Of a DNA stretch of 35,428 nucleotides, positions 17,171 to 24,306 are shown one piece after another. Source of the DNA: Ktedonobacteria bacterium (GTDB lineage: Bacteria > Chloroflexota > Ktedonobacteria > Ktedonobacterales > JACDGC01); the NCBI GenBank assembly GCA_027459705.1, contig DAIDHM010000085.1, forward strand, positions 1 to 35,428. The letters are read 5' to 3'. The notes below the pieces were generated by a model. It was not told the DNA's origin, searched no databases, and saw only the letters and a program-made list of their open reading frames with translations. A program made the position numbers and the translations under genes. The first letter of the stretch is position 1. Each line of letters begins with the position of its first letter.

Positions 17171-17186
17171 TTGGTAGGCCTACCAA
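17171..17186. promoter_or_regulatory. Perfect 16-bp palindrome 2
   Basis: TTGGTAGGCCTACCAA, directly abutting a possible ATG at 17186. With palindrome 1 the centres are 43 bp apart, about four helical turns, so the two could be contacted from one face of the DNA. Confidence 0.4.
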
Positions 17187-17401
17187 TGGAACACCGTGAT
17201 GGGGTGGACCGTGCTCAGAAACCGTTTGAAAAGCAAGGTCTGGATCCGAGCCAGGCGGCGAGCAGGATGAATACGACGCACTTTGAGAATGAACGATTGG
17301 ACCATTTAGGGCATTATGGGAGGCATCGTATACATCCCAGGAAGTGGGGAAAAGCGAAGCAAGCGGTGGGCAAGAGTAAGAAGAAGCAGAGGGTAGAGTA
17401 G
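17186..17401 (+). CDS. Possible small basic protein, 71 residues
   Basis: Open frame starting MEHRDGVDRAQKPFEKQGLD and ending in a lysine-rich tail GKAKQAVGKSKKKQRVE. It is polar and basic and could bind nucleic acid, but no family is recognised. The Shine-Dalgarno is weak (TAGG about 7 nt upstream, inside palindrome 2). The frame extends to a TTG at 17141. It may equally be a remnant of a decayed gene in this accessory zone. The 288 nt after it (17402-17689) hold nothing supported. Confidence 0.3.
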   Translation: MEHRDGVDRAQKPFEKQGLDPSQAASRMNTTHFENERLDHLGHYGRHRIHPRKWGKAKQAVGKSKKKQRVE

Positions 17402-17689
17402 CCCTGCAGAGCTAGTTCCTCTTTGCTTCCTTCCCATATCCATCGTTGCTTTGGTTTTCCTCATTTCCTGGCAATTCTACCCATGCTCAATACCCCGCAC
17501 CATACATTGATACAGTTTTGTGTGATCCTCTGTGTGCATAGGGATACATTTGAGAAGAAATGCAATTACCTTCTATAGAGAGCTTAATTCAAGTCATAAA
17601 AGACGAATAGCTAGAAGCCTTAAGTCAAGTGGATATCGATGCTGCCTCGTGCCGAGCACGCAGGTTGTACCCTGTGAAAGGAATTGACC

Positions 17690-18073
17690 ATGCCACAGGC
17701 CTCACTAACACAACCACCAAAGCAATCGTCTAATCAACGTATTGTAGGATGGCTCATACTGAGCTTACTTTCCTTTCTTTCGTTCGTTTTCTTAGTCTTG
17801 CCTGGAGATTTACTGCTCTTTCATTTCTCTGGGTTTCTCGCTTCAATCTCCCAAGCACTCTCCCCGCTAGCGTATGGGCCAGAGATCTACTTCTCACCAC
17901 TCGGATTTCTCGTTGCGGTGGGAGTTATTATCCGCAATAGTAGTAGATCATACCAACGTCATGGATTGGGTATGATAGTCCTGTTTATAAGTTGGATGAC
18001 TGTTGCCCTTTATCTTCTCAGTCTTAGTTTGTATCTTTTGTCCATATTGGGAATACTGCGGCCATTTATCTAG
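17690..18073 (+). CDS. Membrane protein with three predicted transmembrane segments
   Basis: 127-residue membrane protein, not recognised. A polar N-terminal 18 residues rich in Gln and Ser precede hydrophobic segments at about 21-50 (WLILSLLSFLSFVFLVLPGD and onward), 68-82 (FSPLGFLVAVGVII) and 94-120 (LGMIVLFISWMTVALYLLSL). The ATG at 17690 follows AAAGGA at good spacing; a TTG two codons earlier is less likely. AT-rich like its neighbours. Confidence 0.65.
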   Translation: MPQASLTQPPKQSSNQRIVGWLILSLLSFLSFVFLVLPGDLLLFHFSGFLASISQALSPLAYGPEIYFSPLGFLVAVGVIIRNSSRSYQRHGLGMIVLFISWMTVALYLLSLSLYLLSILGILRPFI

Positions 18074-18082
18074 TACCCAGTC

Positions 18083-18275
18083 TAACGGGTGTATGGCCCG
18101 TACTCATCCGGCAGCAGGCTTCATGATCCACCGCCGCGAAGGATATACGAGATTCCGTTGAGGATCTGCCGGATATTCACCGTACAGGGATGACCACCCG
18201 GTAATGCTGGGGATTCAATGTGGCGAGGATCTGCTATTCTGCGTCACTCACATCGTTTGGATACCCGAGAAGATA
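18083..18275 (-). pseudogene. IS5-type transposase, N-terminal remnant
   Basis: Minus-strand sequence reads GYPNDVSDAE then a stop where Trp is expected, and QILATLNPQH; after a frameshift it reads VNIRQILNGISYILRGGGS, a stop again at a Trp position, and SLLPDEYGPYT. This follows the N-terminal DUF4096-like pattern of IS5-family transposases (YPSDLTDEQW...[30 protein letters not shown]). It carries at least two stops and one frameshift and lacks the catalytic domain, so it is dead. Confidence 0.65.
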
Positions 18276-18453
18276 CATACAACTCCTGATCGGCATGCCG
18301 CTAGCTTTATGCGTAGCTGATCTCTTGATTTTACCACTTTCCATGCACTTGTGAGACGGATAGCAGGATTGCTTATGACGCATGTGCGATTGCACAGCGG
18401 GCGGTGATTCCGCCGCCATCGCGTCAAGGACGCGAATGATCGTTCAATGAGTG

Positions 18454-18615
18454 TTAGCTGGAAGGCGTATTCAATTTTTGATCGATACGTTCAAGCTTGG
18501 TCGATATGGCGCGCAATGTCACCACTAACCAAACGACAACGGCAATCCCCAGGGCGATGGGCAAGAAGAGGATTGGCAGCATCAAGAGATCCAGGAAATG
18601 GATGCCAAAGGGCAT
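18454..18615 (-). CDS. 53-residue single-pass membrane protein
   Basis: Small protein starting MPFGIHFLDLLMLP with a long hydrophobic segment to about residue 34, then a charged helix (AISTKLERIDQKLN) that could form a coiled coil or bind a partner. A strong CGGAGGAG Shine-Dalgarno lies 6-8 nt before the ATG at 18615, which fixes the start; the longer frame to 18651 lacks one. The first residues share F-G-I-H-x-L-D-L with the 40-residue protein at 11520-11642. Function unknown. It lies divergent from the envelope operon at 19030. Confidence 0.7.
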   Translation of the reverse strand: MPFGIHFLDLLMLPILFLPIALGIAVVVWLVVTLRAISTKLERIDQKLNTPSS

Positions 18616-18650
18616 GATGTTCTCCTCCGCATGATGTGACGCGTTCATCA

Positions 18651-18872
18651 TTATTCCGGTTTGCTATCGCCCGCGATGCGTTCGTTCGCAAACAATTGAA
18701 TATGCATATCAAAGAGGCGGGTTTTGATCAACCAACTGCATGCTAAGTATACCCATTGCCTGGCAAATGAGCAAGTGAAGACCGTCACATGTCGGATATC
18801 CAACATCTCTCTACCTGTATTCTTCAACATCATCCTGCCCACCCAGGTGATGAGCAAAATGACAGAGCGCAT
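18651..18872 (-). CDS. Possible 73-residue protein upstream of the small membrane protein
   Basis: Open frame starting MRSVILLITWVGRMMLKNTG after GGTGGAG, which is only 3 nt from the ATG at 18872. A TATAAT -10-like box lies at 18886-18891. The composition is mixed, with one hydrophobic start and an amphipathic remainder ending ANERIAGDSKPE. Not recognised. The stop is 35 nt before the next small gene, so the two could form an operon; it might also be only leader sequence. Confidence 0.3.
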   Translation of the reverse strand: MRSVILLITWVGRMMLKNTGREMLDIRHVTVFTCSFARQWVYLACSWLIKTRLFDMHIQLFANERIAGDSKPE

Positions 18873-18917
18873 CAGCTCCACCCTCATTATATAATTAACA
18901 TTGTGACGCAATACATA

Positions 18918-18946
18918 TTGACTTAATTAATATTATTGGCTATACT
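18918..18946 (+). promoter_or_regulatory. Strong promoter for the DUF2089/LiaF/DUF4097 operon
   Basis: TTGACT (18918-18923), exact 17-nt spacer, TATACT (18941-18946) in a very AT-rich segment. The transcript would start near 18953, about 77 nt upstream of the DUF2089 start codon. Confidence 0.7.
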
Positions 18947-19029
18947 CATTTCAGAGGTTGGGAATCGGGTAGATTCCACGTTGAGAGACCGCCACGACCC
19001 GACCGCGCACCCGTCTGAGGAGAGATGCC

Positions 19030-19512
19030 ATGGCCACTATTCGCGACACCTGCCCGCTCTGCGGCGGCGCGTTGACCCTGATCAGCCTGGAATGCCAGCA
19101 ATGCCATACCCATCTGGAGGGGCCGGTTACCGCGTTCGAATTGCCAACGCCGCCACCAGCACGCGCAGAAGCGGACCTGGCACGCTTTGGCGCGCTGGGA
19201 AAGCTCTCGACTGAGCAACTCGCCTTCGTCGAGACCTTCCTGCGCGCGCGCGGCATCATCAAAACGGTCGAAGCGATGTTGGGCATCTCCTACCCGACAG
19301 TGCGCAATCGCCTGGACGATGTCATCGCGACCATGGGCCTCTCCCCGGCAGACGAACCCATCGCCGGAGACGCGCGTCGTGAGCAACGCGAGATCCTGGC
19401 GGACCTCTCGGAGGGGCGCATCTCGACTGAGGAGGCGCATCATCTTTTGCGGAAAATGGTCCAGGGCGATTCGCCATCGGCCAATGGCGCGTCGCGAGCC
19501 ACTGAATCCTGA
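19030..19512 (+). CDS. DUF2089 family protein (zinc ribbon plus helix-turn-helix)
   Basis: 160-residue protein with an N-terminal zinc ribbon (CPLCG at residues 8-12 and CQQC at 22-25), then LSTEQLAFVETFLRARGIIK and EAMLGISYPTVRNRLDDVI, which reads as a helix-turn-helix. The family (DUF2089, PF09862) is thought to be regulatory. After about residue 115 there is an amphipathic helical hairpin REILADLSEGRISTEEAHHLL, like SHOCT or YvlB/LiaX N-terminal segments. The same kind of hairpin occurs in the next two proteins, suggesting mutual contacts. GAGGAGAG precedes the ATG. As first gene of the operon it is a good candidate for its regulator. A 25-bp tandem duplication covers its stop codon (19491-19540). 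Confidence 0.88.
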   Translation: MATIRDTCPLCGGALTLISLECQQCHTHLEGPVTAFELPTPPPARAEADLARFGALGKLSTEQLAFVETFLRARGIIKTVEAMLGISYPTVRNRLDDVIATMGLSPADEPIAGDARREQREILADLSEGRISTEEAHHLLRKMVQGDSPSANGASRATES

Positions 19513-19540
19513 TCAGTCGCGAGCCACCGAATCCCGATCA
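19491..19540 (+). repeat. 25-bp tandem duplication across a stop codon
   Basis: Two adjacent 25-bp units (19491-19515 and 19516-19540) starting GTCGCGAGCCAC, with two mismatches. The first unit encodes the C-terminus of the DUF2089 protein and its TGA; the second lies in the gap before the next gene. Confidence 0.6.
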
Positions 19541-19572
19541 CACGTTCAAAGAATCCATTGAGCACGGGGGAA

Positions 19573-20268
19573 ATGATGGACGACCAATCGGCCACGCTCA
19601 CAGCACAGCAGGCGGCATTGTTGGAATTACGGGCGCGCTATGAACGCGGCGCGATCACCTACGATGTCTTTCGTGCGGCGTTCCAGGATATCCTGAAGGC
19701 GCCGACGGCGTCGGCGTGCCAGCAAATCTTGGTGGATTTGCCAGTGCTAGCAATAACTCCGCTGGATAGCCTGGATCGTCCACCGACGCCCATCCGTCCC
19801 GCCGGCCGTGGTACCCACTGGCTCGTCATGGTGCTCGGCGAGTTGGCCAAGACACGGCGCCCCTGGCGCATGGGGCGCCGGACGATCGGGGTCATGGGGT
19901 TGGGCGAGATGACGCTCGACCTCTCGCTCGCGGAAATCCCCCGTCGTGGCACGTTGCGCATCGTTGGCGGCCTCGGGGAAGTGACGATCCGCGTTCCGCG
20001 TGGTCTGCCGGTCGAAGTGCAGGCGATGACGCTCCTCGGCGAATCAAACGCCCTGGGTGAGACTTCCAGCGGCTTTTTCACTCACCTCCATGAAGAAGAA
20101 GGAACGTCGGCCAGCGGATCAGATCGCTTGATTATCAGTGTTTTCCTGGCAATCGGCCAGGTCAATGTCGAATATACCGCTCGGCAGATCACAAGCCGGG
20201 ATGCATCATCTACGACTGTAATCCCCCAAGCGGTAAGTGAGCCCAAAACATTGGCTGCGGGCGAATAG
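19573..20268 (+). CDS. SHOCT-like plus LiaF C-terminal-like protein
   Basis: 231-residue protein. Near the N-terminus (about residues 16-40) is an amphipathic hairpin LLELRARYERGAITYDVFRA. The middle (about 80-160) resembles the C-terminal domain of LiaF/YvqF (cell-wall-active antibiotic response, PF09922): RTIGVMGLGEMTLDLSLAEI, TLRIVGGLGEVTIRVPRGL and LLGESNALGE. In Firmicutes LiaF restrains the LiaRS envelope-stress sensor. This protein lacks the membrane segments of LiaF, so it is a soluble or peripherally bound version. The start is one of two adjacent ATGs (19573, 19576) after GGGGGAA; a TTG at 19558 is less likely. Confidence 0.75.
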   Translation: MMDDQSATLTAQQAALLELRARYERGAITYDVFRAAFQDILKAPTASACQQILVDLPVLAITPLDSLDRPPTPIRPAGRGTHWLVMVLGELAKTRRPWRMGRRTIGVMGLGEMTLDLSLAEIPRRGTLRIVGGLGEVTIRVPRGLPVEVQAMTLLGESNALGETSSGFFTHLHEEEGTSASGSDRLIISVFLAIGQVNVEYTARQITSRDASSTTVIPQAVSEPKTLAAGE

Positions 20269-20367
20269 TCCAGGAAATACGTCGCCGAAGTGAGCGCTAC
20301 CCCTGCGGATTTCGCTCAATGAATTAGCTTACCTCCACTACGGGAGTGGGCAAGAAAGGAAACCATC

Positions 20368-21978
20368 ATGGAATCTGCGGAGGCCATGGCCACGGTCATC
20401 CGTTGGTCGCGGGTCAGCGGGGATCTCCATATAAAGAACTGGGAGAATGCGCCTGCGGACGCGACCGTGCGGCTGATGGTCGATGGGGAGGCGCGCGATC
20501 CCAGTGCGGTGGAGACGATTGCGGATGACGCGATCTTGCTCTTGGCCGTACCGGTCACGCTCACGATTGACCGTGTGGATGGTGATGTCACCATCCGGGG
20601 TATCCGCGGCGATATCACCATCGCGACCGTAGCGGGTGACACGTATTGTGAGGGTGTCCGGGGCGCCGTCACCTTGCGCCGCGTCGAAGGCGACCTGGTC
20701 ATCCTGAACCACACTGGACAGTTGCGAGCCGATGCCGTGCAGGGTGATACGATTGTGGACAGCGCGGATGGGTCCGTCACGCTGGGGAACACGAGCGGCG
20801 ATGTGACCATCCGGACGGCAGCGGCTATCGTAGCCGGACAGATTCAGGGTGATCTGCGTGTCCAGCACACGGAATCGCTGACCGTCACCGATCTCGTCGC
20901 TGGCGACGTCACGATCAGCGATCTGTTGCAATGCGTGCTGGGCAGCGTACGTGGCGATGCGACGATTGTGGATGTCACCGAGACCATGCAGTGCGCGCGC
21001 GTCGATGGCGACCTGTGGCTACGCGACCTACGGGCAGCGGCGAATATTGCGTCGGTGGGGGGAAATCTCGTCGCCCAGAACCTCACCAATGGCCTCACTG
21101 CTCACGGCACAGGCGACGCATTTCTGGAATCAGCCCTCACCGTGGGGTGTGTCTATGATCTCGAAGCCGCCGAGATCATCTTACGGGTGAAGAGTCCGAT
21201 CAGTGCCCAGTTTGTCGCCCAATCAGTCTCCGGCGAGGTCCGGACCCATCTGCCCCTGGCGATTGACCGACATCGGCGCAACCTGGTTGGAGTCATTGGC
21301 AAAGGTGAAGCCACCGTCACGCTCCACTCTCAAGGCGACATCGTCGTCGATGGCGCGGGCGCGCGGACTGAAGAGACCACCGAGAACCGTGAACAACGTT
21401 TCCATTTCCACATTCCCAACGGACCGGAGATCGACATCGATCTCTCAGGGTTGGATCAAATCGCCACCATGTGGCCATTCAGAGAGAGGACCCATATGAC
21501 AACGCCAGAACCGAACGACCAAGAATTTGAGCAGCGCATCCGTGATCTCGGAGAACGCTCCGGGCGCGCCGCACGCAAAGCCGCCGAGAAGATCCGCGAA
21601 GTGACAGACCGCGCCGCAGCCCGGGCAAGGGAAACCGATTGGGATGCCGTGAGCCGAGAGTTCCGGAGCATCATCGAGCGCGTGGTCTCAGAGCTGGACA
21701 CCACTGTGCGCGAGGTCGTCAAGGAGTTTCAAGCACCTGGTACACCAGGTGAGCAGACCACCAAAGCCAGAAGCGGCGCGACATCGCAGCGCATCCCCGT
21801 TGATCGCGAAGATGCCGTCGACGGATCAGCAACAATGATGGATTCGACGCCTGGCGCCGACATGGGTTCCGCGCCGACCATGGTGGAGCGAGACGCGCGC
21901 CGCCGCGCCATCCTGGAGCAGCTGCGAGCGGGCGACCTCACGCTGGATGAAGCCGAATCCCGGTTACGCGAACTGTAG
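20368..21978 (+). CDS. DUF4097-like beta-repeat protein with C-terminal helical and SHOCT-like region
   Basis: 536-residue protein. From about residue 60 to 340 it consists of short repeating beta strands of the form GDVTIRGIRGDITIATVAGD, typical of DUF4097/DUF4098 right-handed beta-helix folds. A highly charged helical region follows (about 385-460, rich in Arg, Glu and Ala), then a disordered Ser/Thr/Asp stretch and a final amphipathic hairpin RRAILEQLRAGDLTLDEAES. In Firmicutes, YvlB and LiaX combine a DUF4097 fold with a similar hairpin; LiaX senses daptomycin and antimicrobial peptides. AAAGGAAA precedes the ATG. An in-frame internal ATG at 21496 with its own GAGAGG site could give a separate helical product. 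Confidence 0.8.
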   Translation: MESAEAMATVIRWSRVSGDLHIKNWENAPADATVRLMVDGEARDPSAVETIADDAILLLAVPVTLTIDRVDGDVTIRGIRGDITIATVAGDTYCEGVRGAVTLRRVEGDLVILNHTGQLRADAVQGDTIVDSADGSVTLGNTSGDVTIRTAAAIVAGQIQGDLRVQHTESLTVTDLVAGDVTISDLLQCVLGSVRGDATIVDVTETMQCARVDGDLWLRDLRAAANIASVGGNLVAQNLTNGLTAHGTGDAFLESALTVGCVYDLEAAEIILRVKSPISAQFVAQSVSGEVRTHLPLAIDRHRRNLVGVIGKGEATVTLHSQGDIVVDGAGARTEETTENREQRFHFHIPNGPEIDIDLSGLDQIATMWPFRERTHMTTPEPNDQEFEQRIRDLGERSGRAARKAAEKIREVTDRAAARARETDWDAVSREFRSIIERVVSELDTTVREVVKEFQAPGTPGEQTTKARSGATSQRIPVDREDAVDGSATMMDSTPGADMGSAPTMVERDARRRAILEQLRAGDLTLDEAESRLREL

Positions 21979-22002
21979 ATCTACAGCCTACATGGCATAC
22001 AT

Positions 22003-22034
22003 GGAGGAGGCGTCGCTTGGCACTCGCCTTCTCC
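22003..22034 (+). terminator. Hairpin after the long DUF4097-like gene
   Basis: Ten-bp stem with one G-U pair (22003-22012 with 22025-22034), 12-nt loop, followed by CCTCCTTTC. It could partly end transcription before the last gene of the group. A perfect 14-bp palindrome CTGTAGATCTACAG (21973-21986) overlaps the stop codon just before it. Confidence 0.4.
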
Positions 22035-22212
22035 CCTCCTTTCATCACTGAACCTGACAATCCTATCCAAAAACAACTCCACTATGTAGCCGAACCTCGC
22101 AGGTCACAACACTGACCGATGGCGCTGCTTGTCACAACAGAATGGCGCGCGAGCACAGTCATCTCCTCAAGGATTGTCGTTGACAAGGAACACAAGCAAA
22201 AGGAGTGGTAAG

Positions 22213-22929
22213 ATGGCCGAAATTACAGAGAAACTCGTCAAGATCTTCCCGGTCGGTGCCATGCCAACCCTGATTGTCCGCCATAATGCTGGCACCATGC
22301 GCATCATCGGTGCCGCGATCGACCATATCGCCGTTGAAGCGAACAAAGTCGCCCGTGCCTCTAACGAGGTCACGGCGCAACGCGCTATCAGCACTCTGGA
22401 AGTGGCCATGGCACAGACCGGCGAGGCGGTGCGCATCGAGACGAAATATCACCACCTTCCTGATATGGTCTTCATGGGTGACCGCCATATTGATCTCGTG
22501 ATCACCGTGCCAACCGCATTGGCGCTCGATATCAATCTCAATGCTGGATCAGCGGAGATCGATGCGACCCGCGGCGTCGTCGAGTTGGAGATGAATGCCG
22601 GGCGCACGACCCTGCGTGATGTCGTCTTCGCGGGTGTCTCGCATGTGCGGGTCAACGCCGGCACGATTCAAGGATCCGCGGCATTGGCGGCGGCGACCTC
22701 GCTGGAGGTTGCAGTCAATACGGGCAATCTCGATCTGGCATTACCGGCCAGCACCTCCGCCCACATCGAGGCAACCATCAATGCTGGGAAGCTCACCCTT
22801 GATGGCTGGAATATACCTGTGCACCAACATTTCGTCCAGGCGACTGCTTCAGGCGATCTCGCCCCTGAACCCACCAGTACCATCGTCGTCCGCGCCAATG
22901 CCGGCCGCATCGCCTTCACCCAGCGTTGA
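22213..22929 (+). CDS. DUF4097-like beta-repeat protein
   Basis: 238-residue protein with repeated short beta strands (LIVRHNAGTMRIIGA, LDINLNAGSAEIDATRGVVE, EATINAGKLTLDGW), typical of DUF4097 beta-helix proteins. The word NAG recurs at strand turns. It has no signal peptide, membrane segment or terminal hairpin, unlike the preceding paralogue. AAAAGGAG precedes the ATG at 22213; upstream extensions to 22129 lack a ribosome site. It is separated from the upstream gene by 234 nt with a hairpin, so it may be a read-through or separately started member of the same group. Confidence 0.78.
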   Translation: MAEITEKLVKIFPVGAMPTLIVRHNAGTMRIIGAAIDHIAVEANKVARASNEVTAQRAISTLEVAMAQTGEAVRIETKYHHLPDMVFMGDRHIDLVITVPTALALDINLNAGSAEIDATRGVVELEMNAGRTTLRDVVFAGVSHVRVNAGTIQGSAALAAATSLEVAVNTGNLDLALPASTSAHIEATINAGKLTLDGWNIPVHQHFVQATASGDLAPEPTSTIVVRANAGRIAFTQR

Positions 22930-23020
22930 GAGCTTGAGATGTGCTTGCTTGCGATATGTTTGCATTAGACACCAATTGAAAGTCACCATTCAGTCAACGC
23001 TTGCTTGTACGACCTCATTT

Positions 23021-23053
23021 CAGGACCACGCGCCATAGGGACGCGTGGTCCTG
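23021..23053 (+). terminator. Terminator hairpin closing the envelope operon
   Basis: Perfect 12-bp stem CAGGACCACGCG/CGCGTGGTCCTG (23021-23032 and 23042-23053) with a 9-nt loop, followed by TGGTTCTGTG. It is 92 nt after the last DUF4097 gene. Confidence 0.6.
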
Positions 23054-23163
23054 TGGTTCTGTGTATCAATAGTTACGATGTATTCTGATCTCGTGACAGT
23101 TTCATGAGGGCGGGATGACATGCTCTTGGCAGATACCGGATTACCCCGAGAGGAGGCCATCCT

Positions 23164-24012
23164 ATGGCTTTATCCACCATGCATGGTATGCAGGTCGTCG
23201 GCGTGGAACATCAACCAATCGAAAAAATCCCCAACACAGTGGACCTCCCTACCGCGACGCGCGACACCGCGAGGCGACTCTACGCGGCGGTCGCCGAACC
23301 GTACCTTGCGTTTCGCCGCATTTACTATCATGATCCGAACCCCAGCCTGGCGACAGAACCACCCCAACATAACGGTGTGCAACAGGCATCGTTGGCACAA
23401 TTGGCTGATCGCATCCTGCAGGGGGTTCCGAAAGTCGTCAAAGAAATCCCATTACTGGGATCGCTGATCTCGCATCTCCAACAACTCGCGGATATTCATT
23501 CGCTCTCTGAGCAAGAACGCACGACCCTCCATAATCTGACGATGCTTTACCTGCATGGAGTGAAGGCAGGCATTCAACCATGGTTTGTCGAATGGTATCT
23601 GGCCTCAGCAGAGAACCTGGGACGGGTCTCACATCCCACGTATTTCATCGAGTTTCCGTTTGATGGATTGTTGTATTTGCCCGATGGCGATGTCCAAACG
23701 CTCAAGGAAGCCGTCATCAAAGGACAAGTTCCCGTCCTGGCACAGGCGATGCAATTGCTGGGGGAGAGATTGATTGGCGCGCTGCAACATCCCATTGATA
23801 CCCAGGTGGAACTGGCATTTACCGGACCAGATGGGAAAGAACATCGCACCGCGTTCGATTTGAAAACGGCAGCGGCACTCGCACTAGGCGGATTCCTGGT
23901 GCTCGAAGAGACACGCCATCTCTTGCACCCACCGCTCCAAGCGCAACCGCCGACCTCCCAGTTAGCGGCATTCCCACCAGAGGTAGACGCATTGATTGCT
24001 AGCCACGCATGA
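23164..24012 (+). CDS. Hypothetical protein, 282 residues
   Basis: Not recognised. The protein is soluble, with no signal peptide. The N-terminal third is helical and includes RRLYAAVAEPYLAFRRIYYH; the middle has a helix-loop pattern (LPLL-type KEIPLLGSLISHLQQLADIH, then EQERTTLHNLTMLYLHGVKA); a later part looks like a strand-rich segment (TYFIEFPFDGLLYLPDGDVQ). A strong GAGGAGG precedes the ATG. It stands alone between two hairpins. A structural or sensory role is possible, but nothing points to a function. Confidence 0.65.
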   Translation: MALSTMHGMQVVGVEHQPIEKIPNTVDLPTATRDTARRLYAAVAEPYLAFRRIYYHDPNPSLATEPPQHNGVQQASLAQLADRILQGVPKVVKEIPLLGSLISHLQQLADIHSLSEQERTTLHNLTMLYLHGVKAGIQPWFVEWYLASAENLGRVSHPTYFIEFPFDGLLYLPDGDVQTLKEAVIKGQVPVLAQAMQLLGERLIGALQHPIDTQVELAFTGPDGKEHRTAFDLKTAAALALGGFLVLEETRHLLHPPLQAQPPTSQLAAFPPEVDALIASHA

Positions 24013-24175
24013 AGTGATCGCTGCCGCATGGGCTCGCGGAATTGGGAGCGGATCATCCAGTTCACGTGCTTGGCCAGTCGACCGATACCAGCCACACCCT
24101 ATGACAGCCATCCATAGAGAATGCGCAACGATATACACTGAATGCCCGGCATACAGTTGTTATAACCTGAGTTCT

Positions 24176-24205
24176 GTGGTAGAGTTGGATGAAACACTCT
24201 ACCAC
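24176..24205 (+). other. Hairpin in the 294-nt gap after the hypothetical gene
   Basis: Perfect 10-bp inverted repeat GTGGTAGAGT/ACTCTACCAC (24176-24185 and 24196-24205) with a 10-nt loop, midway between genes. No U-tract; it could be an operator for the downstream gene or a weak terminator. The rest of 24013-24306 holds nothing supported. Confidence 0.35.
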
Positions 24206-24306
24206 AATATGTGGCGGAAAGAACATAGAACCGAACGTCGAAGCAGCGCAGCGTTCAGCATCGGGGCTGATTGGGTCCTTGATGAAGCACTCAGGGAGGA
24301 ATACGC

